Below are positions 44,605 through 53,754 of a stretch of 64,000 nt of DNA, piece by piece. Each line of letters opens with the position of its first letter. The first letter of the stretch is position 1. The notes below the pieces were generated by a model. That model made no database searches. It was not told the DNA's origin and saw nothing but the letters and a program-made list of their open reading frames with translations. Source of the stretch: Poseidonocella sp. HB161398 (GTDB lineage: Bacteria > Pseudomonadota > Alphaproteobacteria > Rhodobacterales > Rhodobacteraceae); the NCBI RefSeq assembly GCF_005870025.1, contig NZ_VATA01000017.1, positions 1-64,000 on the forward strand, given 5' to 3'. The position numbers and the translations under genes were made by a program.

Positions 44605-44967
44605 GTGAGCCAGTTGCAGATTGCCGTGATCGAGGATGACGCGCTGGTGCGCAGCGCCACGGGCAGCCTGCTGCGCTCGCTCGGCCACCGGGTCGCGCTC
44701 TATCCGACGGTCGAGGACTTCCTCGCGGCCGGGGCGCCCGCGGCCGATTGCGTGCTCAGCGACCAGCGCATGGCCGGGCGCACCGGGCTCGACCTGCTGG
44801 AGCTCTTCGCCGCGCAGGGCGAGACCGTGCCCTTCATCCTGATGACCGCCTTCCGGACACCCGGCCTCGATGCCCGCGCCCGCCAGCTCGGTGCGCTCTC
44901 GGTGCTGGAGAAGCCCTTCGACGAAAGCGCGCTGATCGGGCTCCTGGGCGGGCTGGCCGCGGGCTGA
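44605..44967 (+). CDS. Single-domain response regulator
   Basis: About 120 residues from a GTG start (VSQLQIAVIEDDALVRS) with AAGGA eight bases upstream; an ATG nine bases earlier has no room for a ribosome site. Receiver only: EDD, phospho-acceptor D in CVLSDQRMAG, T in ILMTAF, K in VLEKPF. No output domain, so it may compete for phosphate or act by protein contact. Between the FixJ-type regulator and the kinase. Confidence 0.88.
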   Translation: MSQLQIAVIEDDALVRSATGSLLRSLGHRVALYPTVEDFLAAGAPAADCVLSDQRMAGRTGLDLLELFAAQGETVPFILMTAFRTPGLDARARQLGALSVLEKPFDESALIGLLGGLAAG

Positions 44968-44982
44968 GCCGCCCGGACCGGA

Positions 44983-46515
44983 TCAGAGCGGCAGGTCGAG
45001 CACCGCGCGGGCGCCGCCCCCGGGCGCATTGCCGAGGATCAGCGCGCCGTCATGCGCCTCGGCGATGATCCGGCAGACCGAAAGCCCGATCCCCATCCCC
45101 TCGGCCCGCGTCGTCCAGAACGGCTCGGTCGCGTGCTCGGCCAGGCCCGGCGGGAAGCCCGGCCCGTCATCGCTGACCTCGATCCGCAGCCGCCCCGGCG
45201 GGCCGTTGTGCAGCGCGATGCGCACGCGGTGGCCCTTCTGCGCCCCGGCGATCGCCTGGGCGGCGTTGAAGACCAGGTTGACCAGCACCTGCTGCAGCAG
45301 CACGGCATCGCCGCGGATGCGGGTGGAGCAGGCCTTGCGGGTGATCTCCAGCGCGATCCCCTGGCGCTCCAGCTCGGGTTCCAGGATGGCGGCGGAGGCA
45401 TCGACCAGCTCGGAGACGGCCATCTCCTCGCGCACGAAGCGGGTGCCGCCGGTCACGGCCCGCACCCGGGCGACGATCTCGGTGGCGCGCTCCACAGCGG
45501 CGTCGAGGCTGCCCACCGCGGCGCGGGCCTCCTCCAGGTCGACCGGATCGCGCGCCAGCCAGCGCCGGGCCGCCGAGGCGAGGCTGCGGATCGCCGCCAG
45601 CGGCTGGTTCAGCTCGTGCGAGACCGAGGCCGATATCTGCCCCAGCATCAGCGCGCGATGGGCCCGCTCCAGCTCCAGCCGCCCGTCGGCCAGGGCGCGG
45701 TCGAGCCGCCGCTTCTCGGTCATGTCGGCGATAGTGCAGGGGACGCGGTCGCGCGGCACGCCCGGCTCCAGCGAGAAGGACACGAGCACGTCGCGCCACT
45801 CGCCGCTGCGGCCGCGGATCCGCATGTCCTGCTCGAACCGGCCGCCCCGCACCATCATCTCGCGGCAGCGCGCGAGCTGCTCTTCGGTGCCCAGCGGGAA
45901 GCGGCGCAGCGGCAGCAGCGGGTCGCGCGCCCCGGGATCGGCGAAGGCCGCCAGCGCCGAGCGGTTGGCCTGCACCAGCACCGGCGGCTTCGGCGGGATC
46001 GCGAGGAGCGGCACGAAATCGTATTCGCAGACCGGCACGGCGATGGCGTCGAAGGTGGTGCGGTAGCGCGCCTCGCTGGCCCGCACCGCGGCAACCCCGG
46101 CCTGCGCCTTGCGGATCAGGATGCTGCCCGCGATGATCGCCGCGCCGCTGACCGCCAGCCGCAGGAGCGAATCCGAGGGCGCATGGCCTTCGTAGACCAC
46201 CAGATGGCTCGCCACCGACAGCACCAGCGCGGCCGCGGCCCAGGGCCGGATATCGCCATCCTCGCCGCCCGTCCGGTAGATCAGCGCCAGCAGGTAGAGC
46301 GTCGCGACCGCGCCCTGCAGCGAGGTGAAGGTGTCGACGGCGAAAATCGCCGCCATCAACGCCACCGTGCCTGCGGCGCGGGGCATTCTGCCCTCGGGCA
46401 GCCCGCGGGCGCGCAGCGCTGCGGCCGCCCCCGCAAGGAGCGCCAGGGGCCCGCCGGTCCGGCCCTCTGTCCGGCCCGGTCCGGGCCGCATGTCCTGCGC
46501 CGTGTCGCGGCTCAT
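44983..46515 (-). CDS. Membrane-associated PAS histidine kinase
   Basis: 510 residues, start MSRDTAQDMRPGP (AGGGGAC upstream). Several hydrophobic helices lie in the first 140 residues, a PAS-like domain follows (YRTTFDAIAVPVCEYDFVPLL), then a HisKA box (ISASVSHELNQPLAAIRS, phospho-histidine near 318) and HATPase (VLVNLVFNAAQAI, VSDDGPGFPPG, MGIGLSVCRIIAEAH). The ELNQPLAAI box is that of FixL/DctB-type kinases. Convergent with the two receiver genes and ends 15 bases from them, forming one phosphorelay set. Signal unknown. Confidence 0.93.
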   Translation of the reverse strand: MSRDTAQDMRPGPGRTEGRTGGPLALLAGAAAALRARGLPEGRMPRAAGTVALMAAIFAVDTFTSLQGAVATLYLLALIYRTGGEDGDIRPWAAAALVLSVASHLVVYEGHAPSDSLLRLAVSGAAIIAGSILIRKAQAGVAAVRASEARYRTTFDAIAVPVCEYDFVPLLAIPPKPPVLVQANRSALAAFADPGARDPLLPLRRFPLGTEEQLARCREMMVRGGRFEQDMRIRGRSGEWRDVLVSFSLEPGVPRDRVPCTIADMTEKRRLDRALADGRLELERAHRALMLGQISASVSHELNQPLAAIRSLASAARRWLARDPVDLEEARAAVGSLDAAVERATEIVARVRAVTGGTRFVREEMAVSELVDASAAILEPELERQGIALEITRKACSTRIRGDAVLLQQVLVNLVFNAAQAIAGAQKGHRVRIALHNGPPGRLRIEVSDDGPGFPPGLAEHATEPFWTTRAEGMGIGLSVCRIIAEAHDGALILGNAPGGGARAVLDLPL

Positions 46516-46943
46516 GGCGATGTCCCCTGTTTCCGGGCCGATGCGGACTGGATAGCCCAGGCGCGGGACGGGGTCTTGAACGATCGTCCGGCCATGTCGC
46601 CCGCCGCGCGGCTGCCCGCCGGTCTGCATCCCGGCCGTTCGTGATGCCAGCTCCGGTCGACAAAAGGCGCAGCCAGATGCGGACGGACACGAAGAGGAGG
46701 TTCTCTGATTGCGGCCTTGTCAAGCGGAGGTCTGATCTGTCCTTCGAGGGTCATGGTTCTCTCCGAGGCCGGGCGCAAGCGCGCCTCATGATGGCGTCCG
46801 GTGGCGGACCGTCTCAAATGTCGCGGGCTGGGTCCCCGGCCCGAAATCCGGTGCCCAAACCACCTCTGCGAGATCGGTCATGCCTCCGTCCCGTCGGGAC
46901 ATCTCGACCTGGCCTTCCCTCGGTCGGGCATTTCAGCGTGTTT
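46516..46943. other. Gene-free flank between histidine kinase and IS110 transposase
   Basis: About 430 bases with no recognisable gene. It probably contains one end of the IS110 element; such elements lack clear inverted repeats, so no boundary can be set. Confidence 0.45.
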
Positions 46944-47984
46944 TCAGGCTGCAGCCGCCGCGATCCATCGGAAGTCCGCGCCGGTTTTCCAGAGCGTCAG
47001 CATCAGCACGGCGATCTTGCGGGCGGCCGCAACCCTGGCCCGCTTGGCGCCCTTGCGTGCGGCCAGCCGGAGGGCCCATGACTTGAGCGGCGAGAACCGT
47101 TTCACCCGGCACATCAGCGACGTGGCGGCCTCGAACAGCAGAGTGCGCATCGCGGCATCCCCGCATTTCGATATGCGCCCCTGATAATCTGTCTCTCCGG
47201 ACTGGTAGCGGCGCGGGGTGAGGCCGGGGAATGCGCCGATGCTTGCGGACCTGCCGAACCGGTCTGCCCTGTCCACGACGGCGATGACGTTAAGCGCGAC
47301 AATCGCTCCGACACCGGGAACAGTCATCAGGCGCCGGGCCAGCTCCGACTCCTTGGCGAGATCGCGCAGATCCCTGTCGATCGTGGCAGTGGCCGGGCAC
47401 AGCGTGGCGTGGACTGTCATGACCCCTTCGGCGATCAGGCCGAAGACCGGTTCGCGGCTGGCCGCATCCGCCAGCTGATCGCGGAACGATTGCCGGAGCT
47501 TTCCCTGATGAACGCCGGTCATCCGGATGCCGAATGTCTTCAGCACGCCACGGACATGGCGTTCGAGATCATTGCGCAGTCGGAGCGGCCGGTCCCTGGC
47601 CCCGATCAGCGTCCGGAGCCGGTCCGCATCAAGGCTGCGGACATGGACAGGCGTGATCCAGCCGGTCCGCGCCAGCTGGGCCAAGCCCTCGGCATCGGCG
47701 GCATCGGATTTGTTCAGCCGCGCGGACAGGACCTTGTGGGCCACCCTCGCCTCCACGCAGGTCACGGCCAGGCCCAGATCGCTCAGCGATCGCTGCAGCC
47801 AGATCGACAGCTGGCCGCTCTCGTGAACGGCGAGGACCGGTGCGATCCGCTTCTGTGCATAAAACCTTGTCACGGCGGCGGGATCGCAGGCGACGGTCTT
47901 CCGAGCCTGGACGGCCCCGGTCCCGTCGACCACGCAGATCGAGATTTCCTCGAGGGATGCATCGAGCCCGGCATAGTGCTTCAT
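46944..47984 (-). mobile_element. IS110-family transposase, apparently intact
   Basis: 346 residues, start MKHYAGLDASLEEISICVVD. The N-terminal DEDD domain is visible (YAGLDAS, VHESGQ, ARLNKSDAADAEGLAQLAR) and the C-terminal domain with the conserved serine (MTVPGVGAIVALNVIAVVD, then RSASIGAFPGLTPRRYQSGE, AMRTLLFEAATSLM). Length is normal for IS110. The gene could still be active. Flanked right by older debris of an IS3 element. Confidence 0.9.
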
Positions 47985-48126
47985 GGTCGCTCTCCTTCCA
48001 GCGGTTTCATGTGAGGCTGAGGGTATCCGACCTCGCTCGCCATCGGGGAGCGACCGCCGCAATCACACCATGTCGCGGGATTTCGGCCAGTTTGCCGCCG
48101 AACCAAGCTATGTCATCGGTTTCGCG

Positions 48127-48330
48127 TCAGGCGGCGATCTTCAGGTTCGAGGCCCGATTCCCATGGGCCTCGCCCGGCCTCGGCAGCCCGTGCGGAGAGT
48201 GCGGGCGTCTCTCGCTGCAATGGCTGATCCAGGCGCCGATCCCGTCGCGCAGCTCGGACCCAGACTCGAAGGCGTTCAGGCAGGCGCACTCGCATTTCAG
48301 CGAGCGCCACAGACGCTCGATCGTGAGGAC
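48127..48330 (-). mobile_element. IS3-family transposase remnant (OrfB C-terminus)
   Basis: The minus-strand frame reads TDGVRVLTIERLWRSLK, CECACLNAFESGSELRDG, IGAWISHCSERRPHSPHG and a stop at 48127. ERLWRSLKCE and the ERRPHS box are the end of the IS3 integrase (DDE glutamate region). The rest of the element is missing, so it is dead. It abuts a truncated MerR gene. Confidence 0.85.
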
Positions 48331-48370
48331 CCGAACGCCATCGGTCCGAGTGAGCGGTCCGAACGCTGTC

Positions 48371-48448
48371 CATGATGCCCTTGCGCTCGCAGAAGAGGAT
48401 GCGCGAGGTGCTTGCCCCCGCGGCCTGCGCGATCCGGCCGATTTTCAT
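48371..48448 (-). pseudogene. MerR-family regulator, N-terminal stub
   Basis: Only the first 26 residues survive: MKIGRIAQAAGASTSRILFC, ERKGIM, the MerR helix-turn-helix start. It then runs into the IS3 remnant. Divergent from the damaged old-yellow-enzyme gene, which is a common pairing. Confidence 0.7.
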
Positions 48449-48521
48449 CGCCCGGCGCCTTGAGCTTCACCCCGGGGTCAAGCCCTCTATCCGCAGCGGT
48501 CCCGGATCAAGGATCGCTGGC

Positions 48522-49703
48522 ATGCATGACATCCCCGCTGCCCTGCCGCTCTGCCTGCCCGGCGGGCAGAGCCTGCCGAACCGCATCGCCTAGGCGGCGA
48601 TGGAGGAGGACATGGCCGATGCGCGCCGCCTGTCCGGAGCCGCGCTGCGCCGCCTCTGCCGGCGCTGGGACGCGGGCGGCGCGGGGCTGCCGGTCACCGG
48701 CAATGCCATGGTGGCCGCCGATGCCGTCACCGGGCCGCTCGGGCCGTTCCGCGCCTAGGCGCCGGAGGCGCAGGCAGGCGGCGCACGGATCTGGAGGCAG
48801 ATCAGCCATCCCGGCCGCCAGGTCTTCGCCGCCACCAATGCGACGGCCCTCGCGCCCTCGGCCGTGGCGCTGGAAATGGGCGGCTTCTCCGGCTCTTCGC
48901 CCGGCCGCGGGCGATGGAGGAGGCGGATATCGCCCGCGTCATAGCGCAATTCGCCGAAACGGCCGCACTGTCCGAGGCGGCGGGGTTCGACGGGGTGCAG
49001 TTCCATGCCGCGCATGGCTGCCCGGCCGGCCAGGTCCTCTCGCCGCTGGCGAACCGCCGCACCGACCGCTGGGGCGGGGTGCCGGAGAACCGCGCGCGGC
49101 CGCTGACCGCCATCCTCCGGGCCGTGCGCGCCCGCGTCCCGCCGGAATTCGGGGTCGGGGCGAAACTCAACTCCGCCGGTCTCCAGACGGGCGGCTTCGC
49201 CCCCGAGGAGGCCGTCGCGGTGGTCCGGACGCTCGATGCCGAAGCGGCCGATCCGGTCGAGATCTCGGGCGGCAGCGACGAGAGTCCGGCCCGGGTCGGC
49301 ACCCGCGCGCGCGAGGCCTGTTTCGTCGAATTCGCCCGCGACATCCCCGCGGTCGCCGGGATGCCGGTCATGGTCCCGGGCGGGATCCGGCGGCTTGCCA
49401 CCGCGCTGCCGGCGCCCGGCGGGCAGGGCGGCCGCCCGGGCGTCGCCATGATCGGGATGGCGCTGGCCCGGGTCCCGGATCTGCCGGCCCGCTGGCAGGA
49501 GCGCGAGGCGGCCGTCGACCTGGCCGTCCCGCGCTGGCCCGGCGGGCCACGATGGGCCTGGTCAAGGCGCAGATGCGCCGGATGGGGAGGGGACGGGCGC
49601 CGGGGCAGGGCGTCTGGGCGCCATGGGGGCTGGCCAGCGACCATTTCCGGACCCGCTGGCGCAGCCGCGCCCACCGCGCCAGGCTGCGCGCGCGGAGCGC
49701 TCA
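48522..49703 (+). pseudogene. Old-yellow-enzyme-family NADH:flavin oxidoreductase, multiply disrupted
   Basis: The OYE barrel can be followed through damage: LPNRIA, then a TAG at 48591-48593 where the family has K (NRIAKAAMEE); PLGPFRA, then a second TAG at 48756-48758 where W is usual; WRQISHPGRQ in the same frame; a frameshift near 48885-48895; then MEEADIARVIAQFAETAALS, GFDGVQFHAAHG, SPLANRRTDRWGG; and a further shift near 49535, after which MGLVKAQMRRMGRGR ends the frame. Two nonsense codons and two frameshifts make it certainly dead. Homologues reduce activated alkenes or nitro compounds with NAD(P)H. Confidence 0.85.
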
Positions 49704-50984
49704 GGCCGCCGAGACGCGCCAGATGACGTCGCCGACATCATCCGCCATAAGGAGCGACCGCCCGTCCGGCCCGATCGCCACCCCGACCGGCCGACCATAG
49801 GCCAGCTTCTCGTCCTCCGAGAGGAAGCCCGTCAGGATGTCCCGCGGCGGGCCGCTTGGCCGCCCCCCCTCGAAGGGCACGAAGATCAGCTTGTAGCCGC
49901 TCAGCTTCGAGCGGTTCCACGACCCGTGCTGGCCGATCACCATGCCCTCGCCGAAGCCCGGCAGCGTGCCGCCCGGCATCCAGCAGAGCCCGAGCGAAGC
50001 GGTGTGCCCGCCGAGCGCGTAGTCGGGCGTGATCGCCCGCGCCACCAGCGCCGGGTCCTGCGGCACGCGGTCATCCACGGTCTGCCCCCAGTAGCAGTAG
50101 GGCCAGCCGTAGAAGCCGCCCTCCGCGACCGAGGTCAGGTAGTCGGGCGGGGTCTCGTCGCCCAGCCCGTCGCGCTCGTTCACCACGGTCCAGAGCTTGC
50201 CGGTCCAGGGCTCCCAGGCCATGCCGACGGCATTGCGCAGCCCCGAGGCGAAGATCCGCGCGTCCCCGGTGGCCAGGTCCAGCTCCCAGATCGCGGCGCG
50301 GCCCTCCTCGGCCTCCATCCCCTGATCGGCGATATTCGACAGCGAGCCGACCCCGGCATAGAGCTTGGTTGCGTCGGGCGAGAGCAGCAGGCTGCGGGTC
50401 CAGTGGCCATGCGGCTTGAAGTCGACCAGCGGCTCGCCGCTGCCCGAGAGCGCGGTGTCGCCCGGCCGGTAGCCGAAGACCCGGATCCCGTCGGTATTGC
50501 CCAGGTAGAACCGGTCCCCCGCCAGCGCCATGCCGAAGGGCTGGTTCTGGTTCTCGACGAAGACCTTGCGGATCTCGGCCTGGCCGTCGCCATCGGCATC
50601 GCGGCAGAGCGTGACCCGGTTGGCGCTGGTCCCGATCGCCCTGACCCGGCGCATCGTCGCCTGGGCTGCGTGGTCCATCAGCGTCTTCGGCGGCCCGGGC
50701 TGCTCCTTCGACTCGGCGATCAGCACGTCGCCATTGGGCAGCACCTCGATCCAGCGCGGATGGTCGAGCCCCGAGGCGAAGGCGTTCACCCTCAGCCCCG
50801 GCGCGCAATCCGGCACGCGGCCGTTCTTCCACCCCTCGGCCACCGGCATCTTCAGGGTCATGATCCCCTGGCTGCGGGCCTCGGGGATCTGCGGCGCGGT
50901 GCCGAGCGCCTGATGCGCGGGCGATCCCGCGCGCCGCAGATAGGCAACCGTGCCGCCGACCAGCGCGGCGGCTTGCGCAATCAC
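49701..50984 (-). CDS. PQQ-dependent sugar (sorbosone/glucose) dehydrogenase-like protein
   Basis: About 427 residues. GTG at 50984 (GGAG six bases upstream) is preferred over a TTG two codons earlier. The first residues (VIAQAAALVGGTVAYLRRA) look like a membrane anchor or uncleaved signal. The beta-propeller of the soluble-GDH/L-sorbosone-dehydrogenase family follows: ASGLDHPRWIEVLPNGDVLIAE, LYAGVGSLSNIADQGMEAEEGRAAIWELDL, GLRNAVGMAWEPWTGKLW, GGFYGWPYCYWG. PQQ-dependent sugar oxidation in the periplasm is inferred. Its end meets the dead OYE gene. Confidence 0.88.
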   Translation of the reverse strand: MIAQAAALVGGTVAYLRRAGSPAHQALGTAPQIPEARSQGIMTLKMPVAEGWKNGRVPDCAPGLRVNAFASGLDHPRWIEVLPNGDVLIAESKEQPGPPKTLMDHAAQATMRRVRAIGTSANRVTLCRDADGDGQAEIRKVFVENQNQPFGMALAGDRFYLGNTDGIRVFGYRPGDTALSGSGEPLVDFKPHGHWTRSLLLSPDATKLYAGVGSLSNIADQGMEAEEGRAAIWELDLATGDARIFASGLRNAVGMAWEPWTGKLWTVVNERDGLGDETPPDYLTSVAEGGFYGWPYCYWGQTVDDRVPQDPALVARAITPDYALGGHTASLGLCWMPGGTLPGFGEGMVIGQHGSWNRSKLSGYKLIFVPFEGGRPSGPPRDILTGFLSEDEKLAYGRPVGVAIGPDGRSLLMADDVGDVIWRVSAA

Positions 50985-50990
50985 GTCCAA

Positions 50991-51625
50991 CTCCGTTCTC
51001 CCCCTTTTCGCTCGCCGACAGCCTAGCGGAGTGGCGGCGTCCGCGACAGGCCGTTCTTGCCGCGCCCGGCACCCGGGTGCCGATGCGGCTGGCCGGGACG
51101 CCGCGCGGCCCGGTCCCGCCGAAAATGATGAAGGCCGAGCGGCAGGGATCGCCCGAGACCGCCGGATGGCTGTCTTCGGGCCGCTCGACGGCCGACCGCT
51201 CCGGGTCTTCCAGCTGGGCGACCTGCGCCGCGGCGGGCCCGGCGGCATGCGGCCCGGGCAGCAGGTCGGCGCAGCGGCCGATATGGGTCCCCATCTTCCC
51301 GCCGCGCCGCGCGATCTGCGGGCCCGGAGCGAGCGGCGGACGCCTCCTGCCCGCGTGGTGGTCCTCGCCGCGCAGCTGGAGGGGACGGTCGGCCTTGCGG
51401 AGCTGGAGGCGGCGGCGGGGATCGGCCGCATCCGCCTGATGCCGCCACGAGGGGCTGCCACCCCATGACTGGCACCGGCCGCGCCGCGCGCGGGAACTGC
51501 CGTTCGCGCAGGCCCCCATGAGAGCGAGGGCTGCCCGGCTGCACCGCGCGCAGGAGATGCCGGCCCGCGGCAGCGAGATCGCCGATGCCTGCGCGACCGC
51601 CTGCGCCGATCAGGCCCATCGGTCC
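50991..51625. other. Gene-free stretch right of sugar dehydrogenase
   Basis: About 630 bases. Promoter of the leftward dehydrogenase gene at the left end. Frames on both strands lack family motifs; a plus-strand frame ending near 51467 (VVVLAAQLEGTVGLAELEAA) looks mildly coding-like but is unassigned. Possibly decayed. Confidence 0.4.
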
Positions 51626-51789
51626 AGCAGACTGCTGAAAAAGGAATCCAGGTCCCCGCCGTGGAGGAATTCGTTCCGGACCTGGTCAGGTGATTTCTTC
51701 AGGGATGCGCAAGTCCAGCCGCTTTCAGGACGACTGTTCCAGCCTTGCCCCCAGCTCCTCGGCCAAACGGACTTTTTCAGCATCCTGCT
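51626..51789. mobile_element. 164-bp MITE-like element with 18-bp inverted ends
   Basis: Ends AGCAGACTGCTGAAAAAG (51626-51643) and CTTTTTCAGCATCCTGCT (51772-51789) are inverted repeats matching at 16 of 18 positions. The 128 bases between have no gene. A truncated relative is at 26684-26773. Ends of this type (GCTGAAAAAG) are seen on several IS families, so it was probably mobilised by an IS transposase not present here. Confidence 0.75.
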
Positions 51790-51955
51790 AGGGCCGTCAA
51801 GCGGCTGACCGGCCTGATGCTCGGGCAGCCACTTGGCATCGGCAGAGCAGCGCCGACCAGCGGCCTGCCGGGCGGAGACGGTCCGCCCGTCGCCGCGTCC
51901 GCCTCTCCCGCAGCCGCCGGGCGGTCACGGGCCGGGGCCCGGCGCCGGCGGGAGG

Positions 51956-52381
51956 TCAGGCGTCGTCCGGCATCATCATCGGGTTCCAGGCGATCTCCCA
52001 GAGATGTCCGTCGGGATCGCGGAAATAGCCGGCATAGCCGCCGTAGAAGGTCTCCCCCGCCGGCTTGACGATGCCGGCGCCTGCCTGGGCCGCCGCCGCC
52101 AGGACGTCATCGACCTCGTCCCTGCGCATCACGTTATGGCCGATGGCAAAGGCGGTCGGGCTCGGCGGCTGGACCGGGAGGCCGATGTCATGGGCGATGT
52201 CGGCCTGCGCCCAGAGGGCGAGGCGCATCCCGCCCGCGAGCTCGAAGAAGGCGACGGCGCCATGCGCGAATTCGCGGCCGACGATCCCTTCCGTCGGCAG
52301 GCCGAGCCCGTCGCGGTAGAAGGCGAGCGCCCGGTCGAGATCGCGGACGCCGAGGGTCAGGATGGAAATTCTGGGGTGCAT
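51956..52381 (-). CDS. VOC-family (glyoxalase/dioxygenase-fold) protein
   Basis: 141 residues, MHPRISILTLGVRDLDRALAFYRDGLGL at the start. Two beta-alpha-beta-beta-beta modules; GYFRDPDGHLWEIAWNP is the typical end with a metal-binding E. The vicinal-oxygen-chelate fold includes glyoxalase I, dioxygenases and resistance proteins; no specific activity can be assigned. Stands alone. Confidence 0.92.
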   Translation of the reverse strand: MHPRISILTLGVRDLDRALAFYRDGLGLPTEGIVGREFAHGAVAFFELAGGMRLALWAQADIAHDIGLPVQPPSPTAFAIGHNVMRRDEVDDVLAAAAQAGAGIVKPAGETFYGGYAGYFRDPDGHLWEIAWNPMMMPDDA

Positions 52382-52813
52382 GTCATGCCCTTCCTACCGG
52401 CATCCGCATAGCGCAGACGCCTTGATAGTCTCGGGCCGCTGACGGGCAGCGGAAGGACTCGCACCATGCGAGGGCGGGGCCAACCTTCCCGCGCCTAACC
52501 TGTTTCAGACCTCGCAAGCCTAGGCGCCGCAAGGGGCACGGTCAATCGCGGGGCGGACAGGCGATGAGGTCAGGGCATGTCGTCGCTCGTCGGCGCGCGC
52601 ATGGCATGGCGTGTCTGCTGCTGGCCTGCGCAGGGCCGTCCGTCCGTCAGGAGGCAAGGTCCCTGCGGCCTTGCGGCCGGCGGCAGCTCCCCTGACGGGA
52701 CAGGCAAGCCTGTCCGGCGGCATCCGCGGCCGGAGCGCCGGGGCAGGGCGCAGGCCCGCCCCTTTCCGGCCCCGCGCGTCCGCGGGACGCGCCGGGGCCG
52801 GTGCCGCGCCGCC
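52382..52813. other. Gene-free stretch between VOC and slyD genes
   Basis: About 430 bases without a recognisable gene. The right end has a strong imperfect hairpin, GGCCCCG..GCGTCC / GGACGCGCCGGGGCC (52768-52799), just after the slyD stop, a possible terminator although no U-run follows. Confidence 0.45.
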
Positions 52814-53242
52814 TCAGGCGATCGCGACGAGTTCGACGTCGAAGGTCAGCGCCTTGCCGGCCAGCGGGTGGTTGGCGTCGAGGATCACTTCGTCCTCGGT
52901 CACGTCGGCCACCACGACCTGCATCGTCTGCCCGTCCTGGGTCTGCACCTGCAGCGGCGTGCCCGGCTCGGTCGGGATGTGGTCGGGGACATTGGCGCGC
53001 GCCACGGCCTGGATCCGTTCGGGGTGATGCTCGCCATAGGCGTCTTCCGCCTCGACGCGCACGGTGCGCTTCTCGCCGACTTCCATGCCCGCGAGCCCGG
53101 CATCGAGCCCCGGGATGATCTGGCCCGAGCCCAGCTGGAAGGTCAGCGGATCGCGGCCCTCGGAGGTGTCGAAGATCGACCCGTCATCCAGCGAGCCCTT
53201 GTAGTGAATATGCAGCGTATCGCCCGGCTTTGCCTGGGTCAT
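52814..53242 (-). CDS. slyD: FKBP-type peptidyl-prolyl isomerase, SlyD type
   Basis: 142 residues, start MTQAKPGDTLHIHYKGSL. FKBP core split by the insert-in-flap domain of SlyD: DGSIFDTSEGRDPLTFQLGSGQIIPGLDAGLAGMEVGEKRTV, then ANHPLAGKALTFDVELV. There is no His-rich tail, so nickel storage is unlikely. Cytoplasmic folding helper. AAAGGAAAT lies upstream of the ATG. Confidence 0.93.
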   Translation of the reverse strand: MTQAKPGDTLHIHYKGSLDDGSIFDTSEGRDPLTFQLGSGQIIPGLDAGLAGMEVGEKRTVRVEAEDAYGEHHPERIQAVARANVPDHIPTEPGTPLQVQTQDGQTMQVVVADVTEDEVILDANHPLAGKALTFDVELVAIA

Positions 53243-53460
53243 GGGGATTTCCTTTCAAGGGGGGGGTGAATTTGCCGAGGCCGCGCGGGGCGCGGGTTGC
53301 TCGATCGCTCGCGACTCAAGCTGTCAACTCCTGGGGGAAATGTAAACCGCCCCGCGGCAAGTTCGCTGTTCACAGGACCGGGACGGGGACAGATCCGTCT
53401 GGAAGGGCGGCAGAATCCGGCCGCCGGTCCGCCGGAACGCGCCGGAATTTGTCGCGCGTT

Positions 53461-53481
53461 CCGTACGCAAAAAGCGTACGG
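53461..53481. promoter_or_regulatory. Perfect hairpin CCGTACGC-AAAAA-GCGTACGG
   Basis: Eight-base perfect stem with an A5 loop, followed by TTAAAAATA. It lies 220-240 bases after the slyD start and about 290 before the small ORF at 53755. An operator or terminator; no factor is known. Confidence 0.6.
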
Positions 53482-53620
53482 TTAAAAATACGGCAGCTGG
53501 CGGTGGACAATCTCCGGCGAGAGCGGGAAGAAATCGTCAAACATGCATGCGAAATCCGTCAAAGGACGCGCGGCCGCCGGGCGCCGGACCGTGCGGCCGT
53601 CCGGTCCTGCCCGGAAATCG

Positions 53621-53639
53621 CGCAGATTGCGAATCTGCG
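53621..53639. promoter_or_regulatory. Perfect 19-bp palindrome CGCAGATT-GCG-AATCTGCG
   Basis: Perfect 8-3-8 inverted repeat in the upstream region of the ABC operon, 48 bases before the shared leader motif at 53687. Strong candidate operator. Confidence 0.6.
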
Positions 53640-53686
53640 ATTCTGCGTTGATCGGACCCGCCCGGGCGTTCCATGAAAGGGCACAC

Positions 53687-53724
53687 GAGTAGAAGCGGTC
53701 TGGACCCGGTCCTGGACATTGCTC
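53687..53724 (+). promoter_or_regulatory. Shared leader motif, copy 1 (ABC operon)
   Basis: GAGTAGAAGC, then GGTCTGGACCCGGTCC, then TGGACATTGCTC. It is nearly identical to 56612-56648, with a palindromic core GGAC-CCG-GTCC that becomes GGGC-CCCG-GCCC in the other copy (a paired change). The small ORF starts 30 bases downstream. Confidence 0.65.
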
Positions 53725-53754
53725 GCCAGAAGTTCCGGCTCTGACGAGGATGAC

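Noticed and set aside
51061-51467. Plus-strand gene right of the sugar dehydrogenase
   Set aside because: Only one short stretch looks protein-like and no start with a ribosome site is seen; could not be supported.
53687-53724. TPP riboswitch before the NMT1-type importer
   Set aside because: The conserved CUGAGA and ACCUGA segments of the THI box are absent, and the motif is too short.
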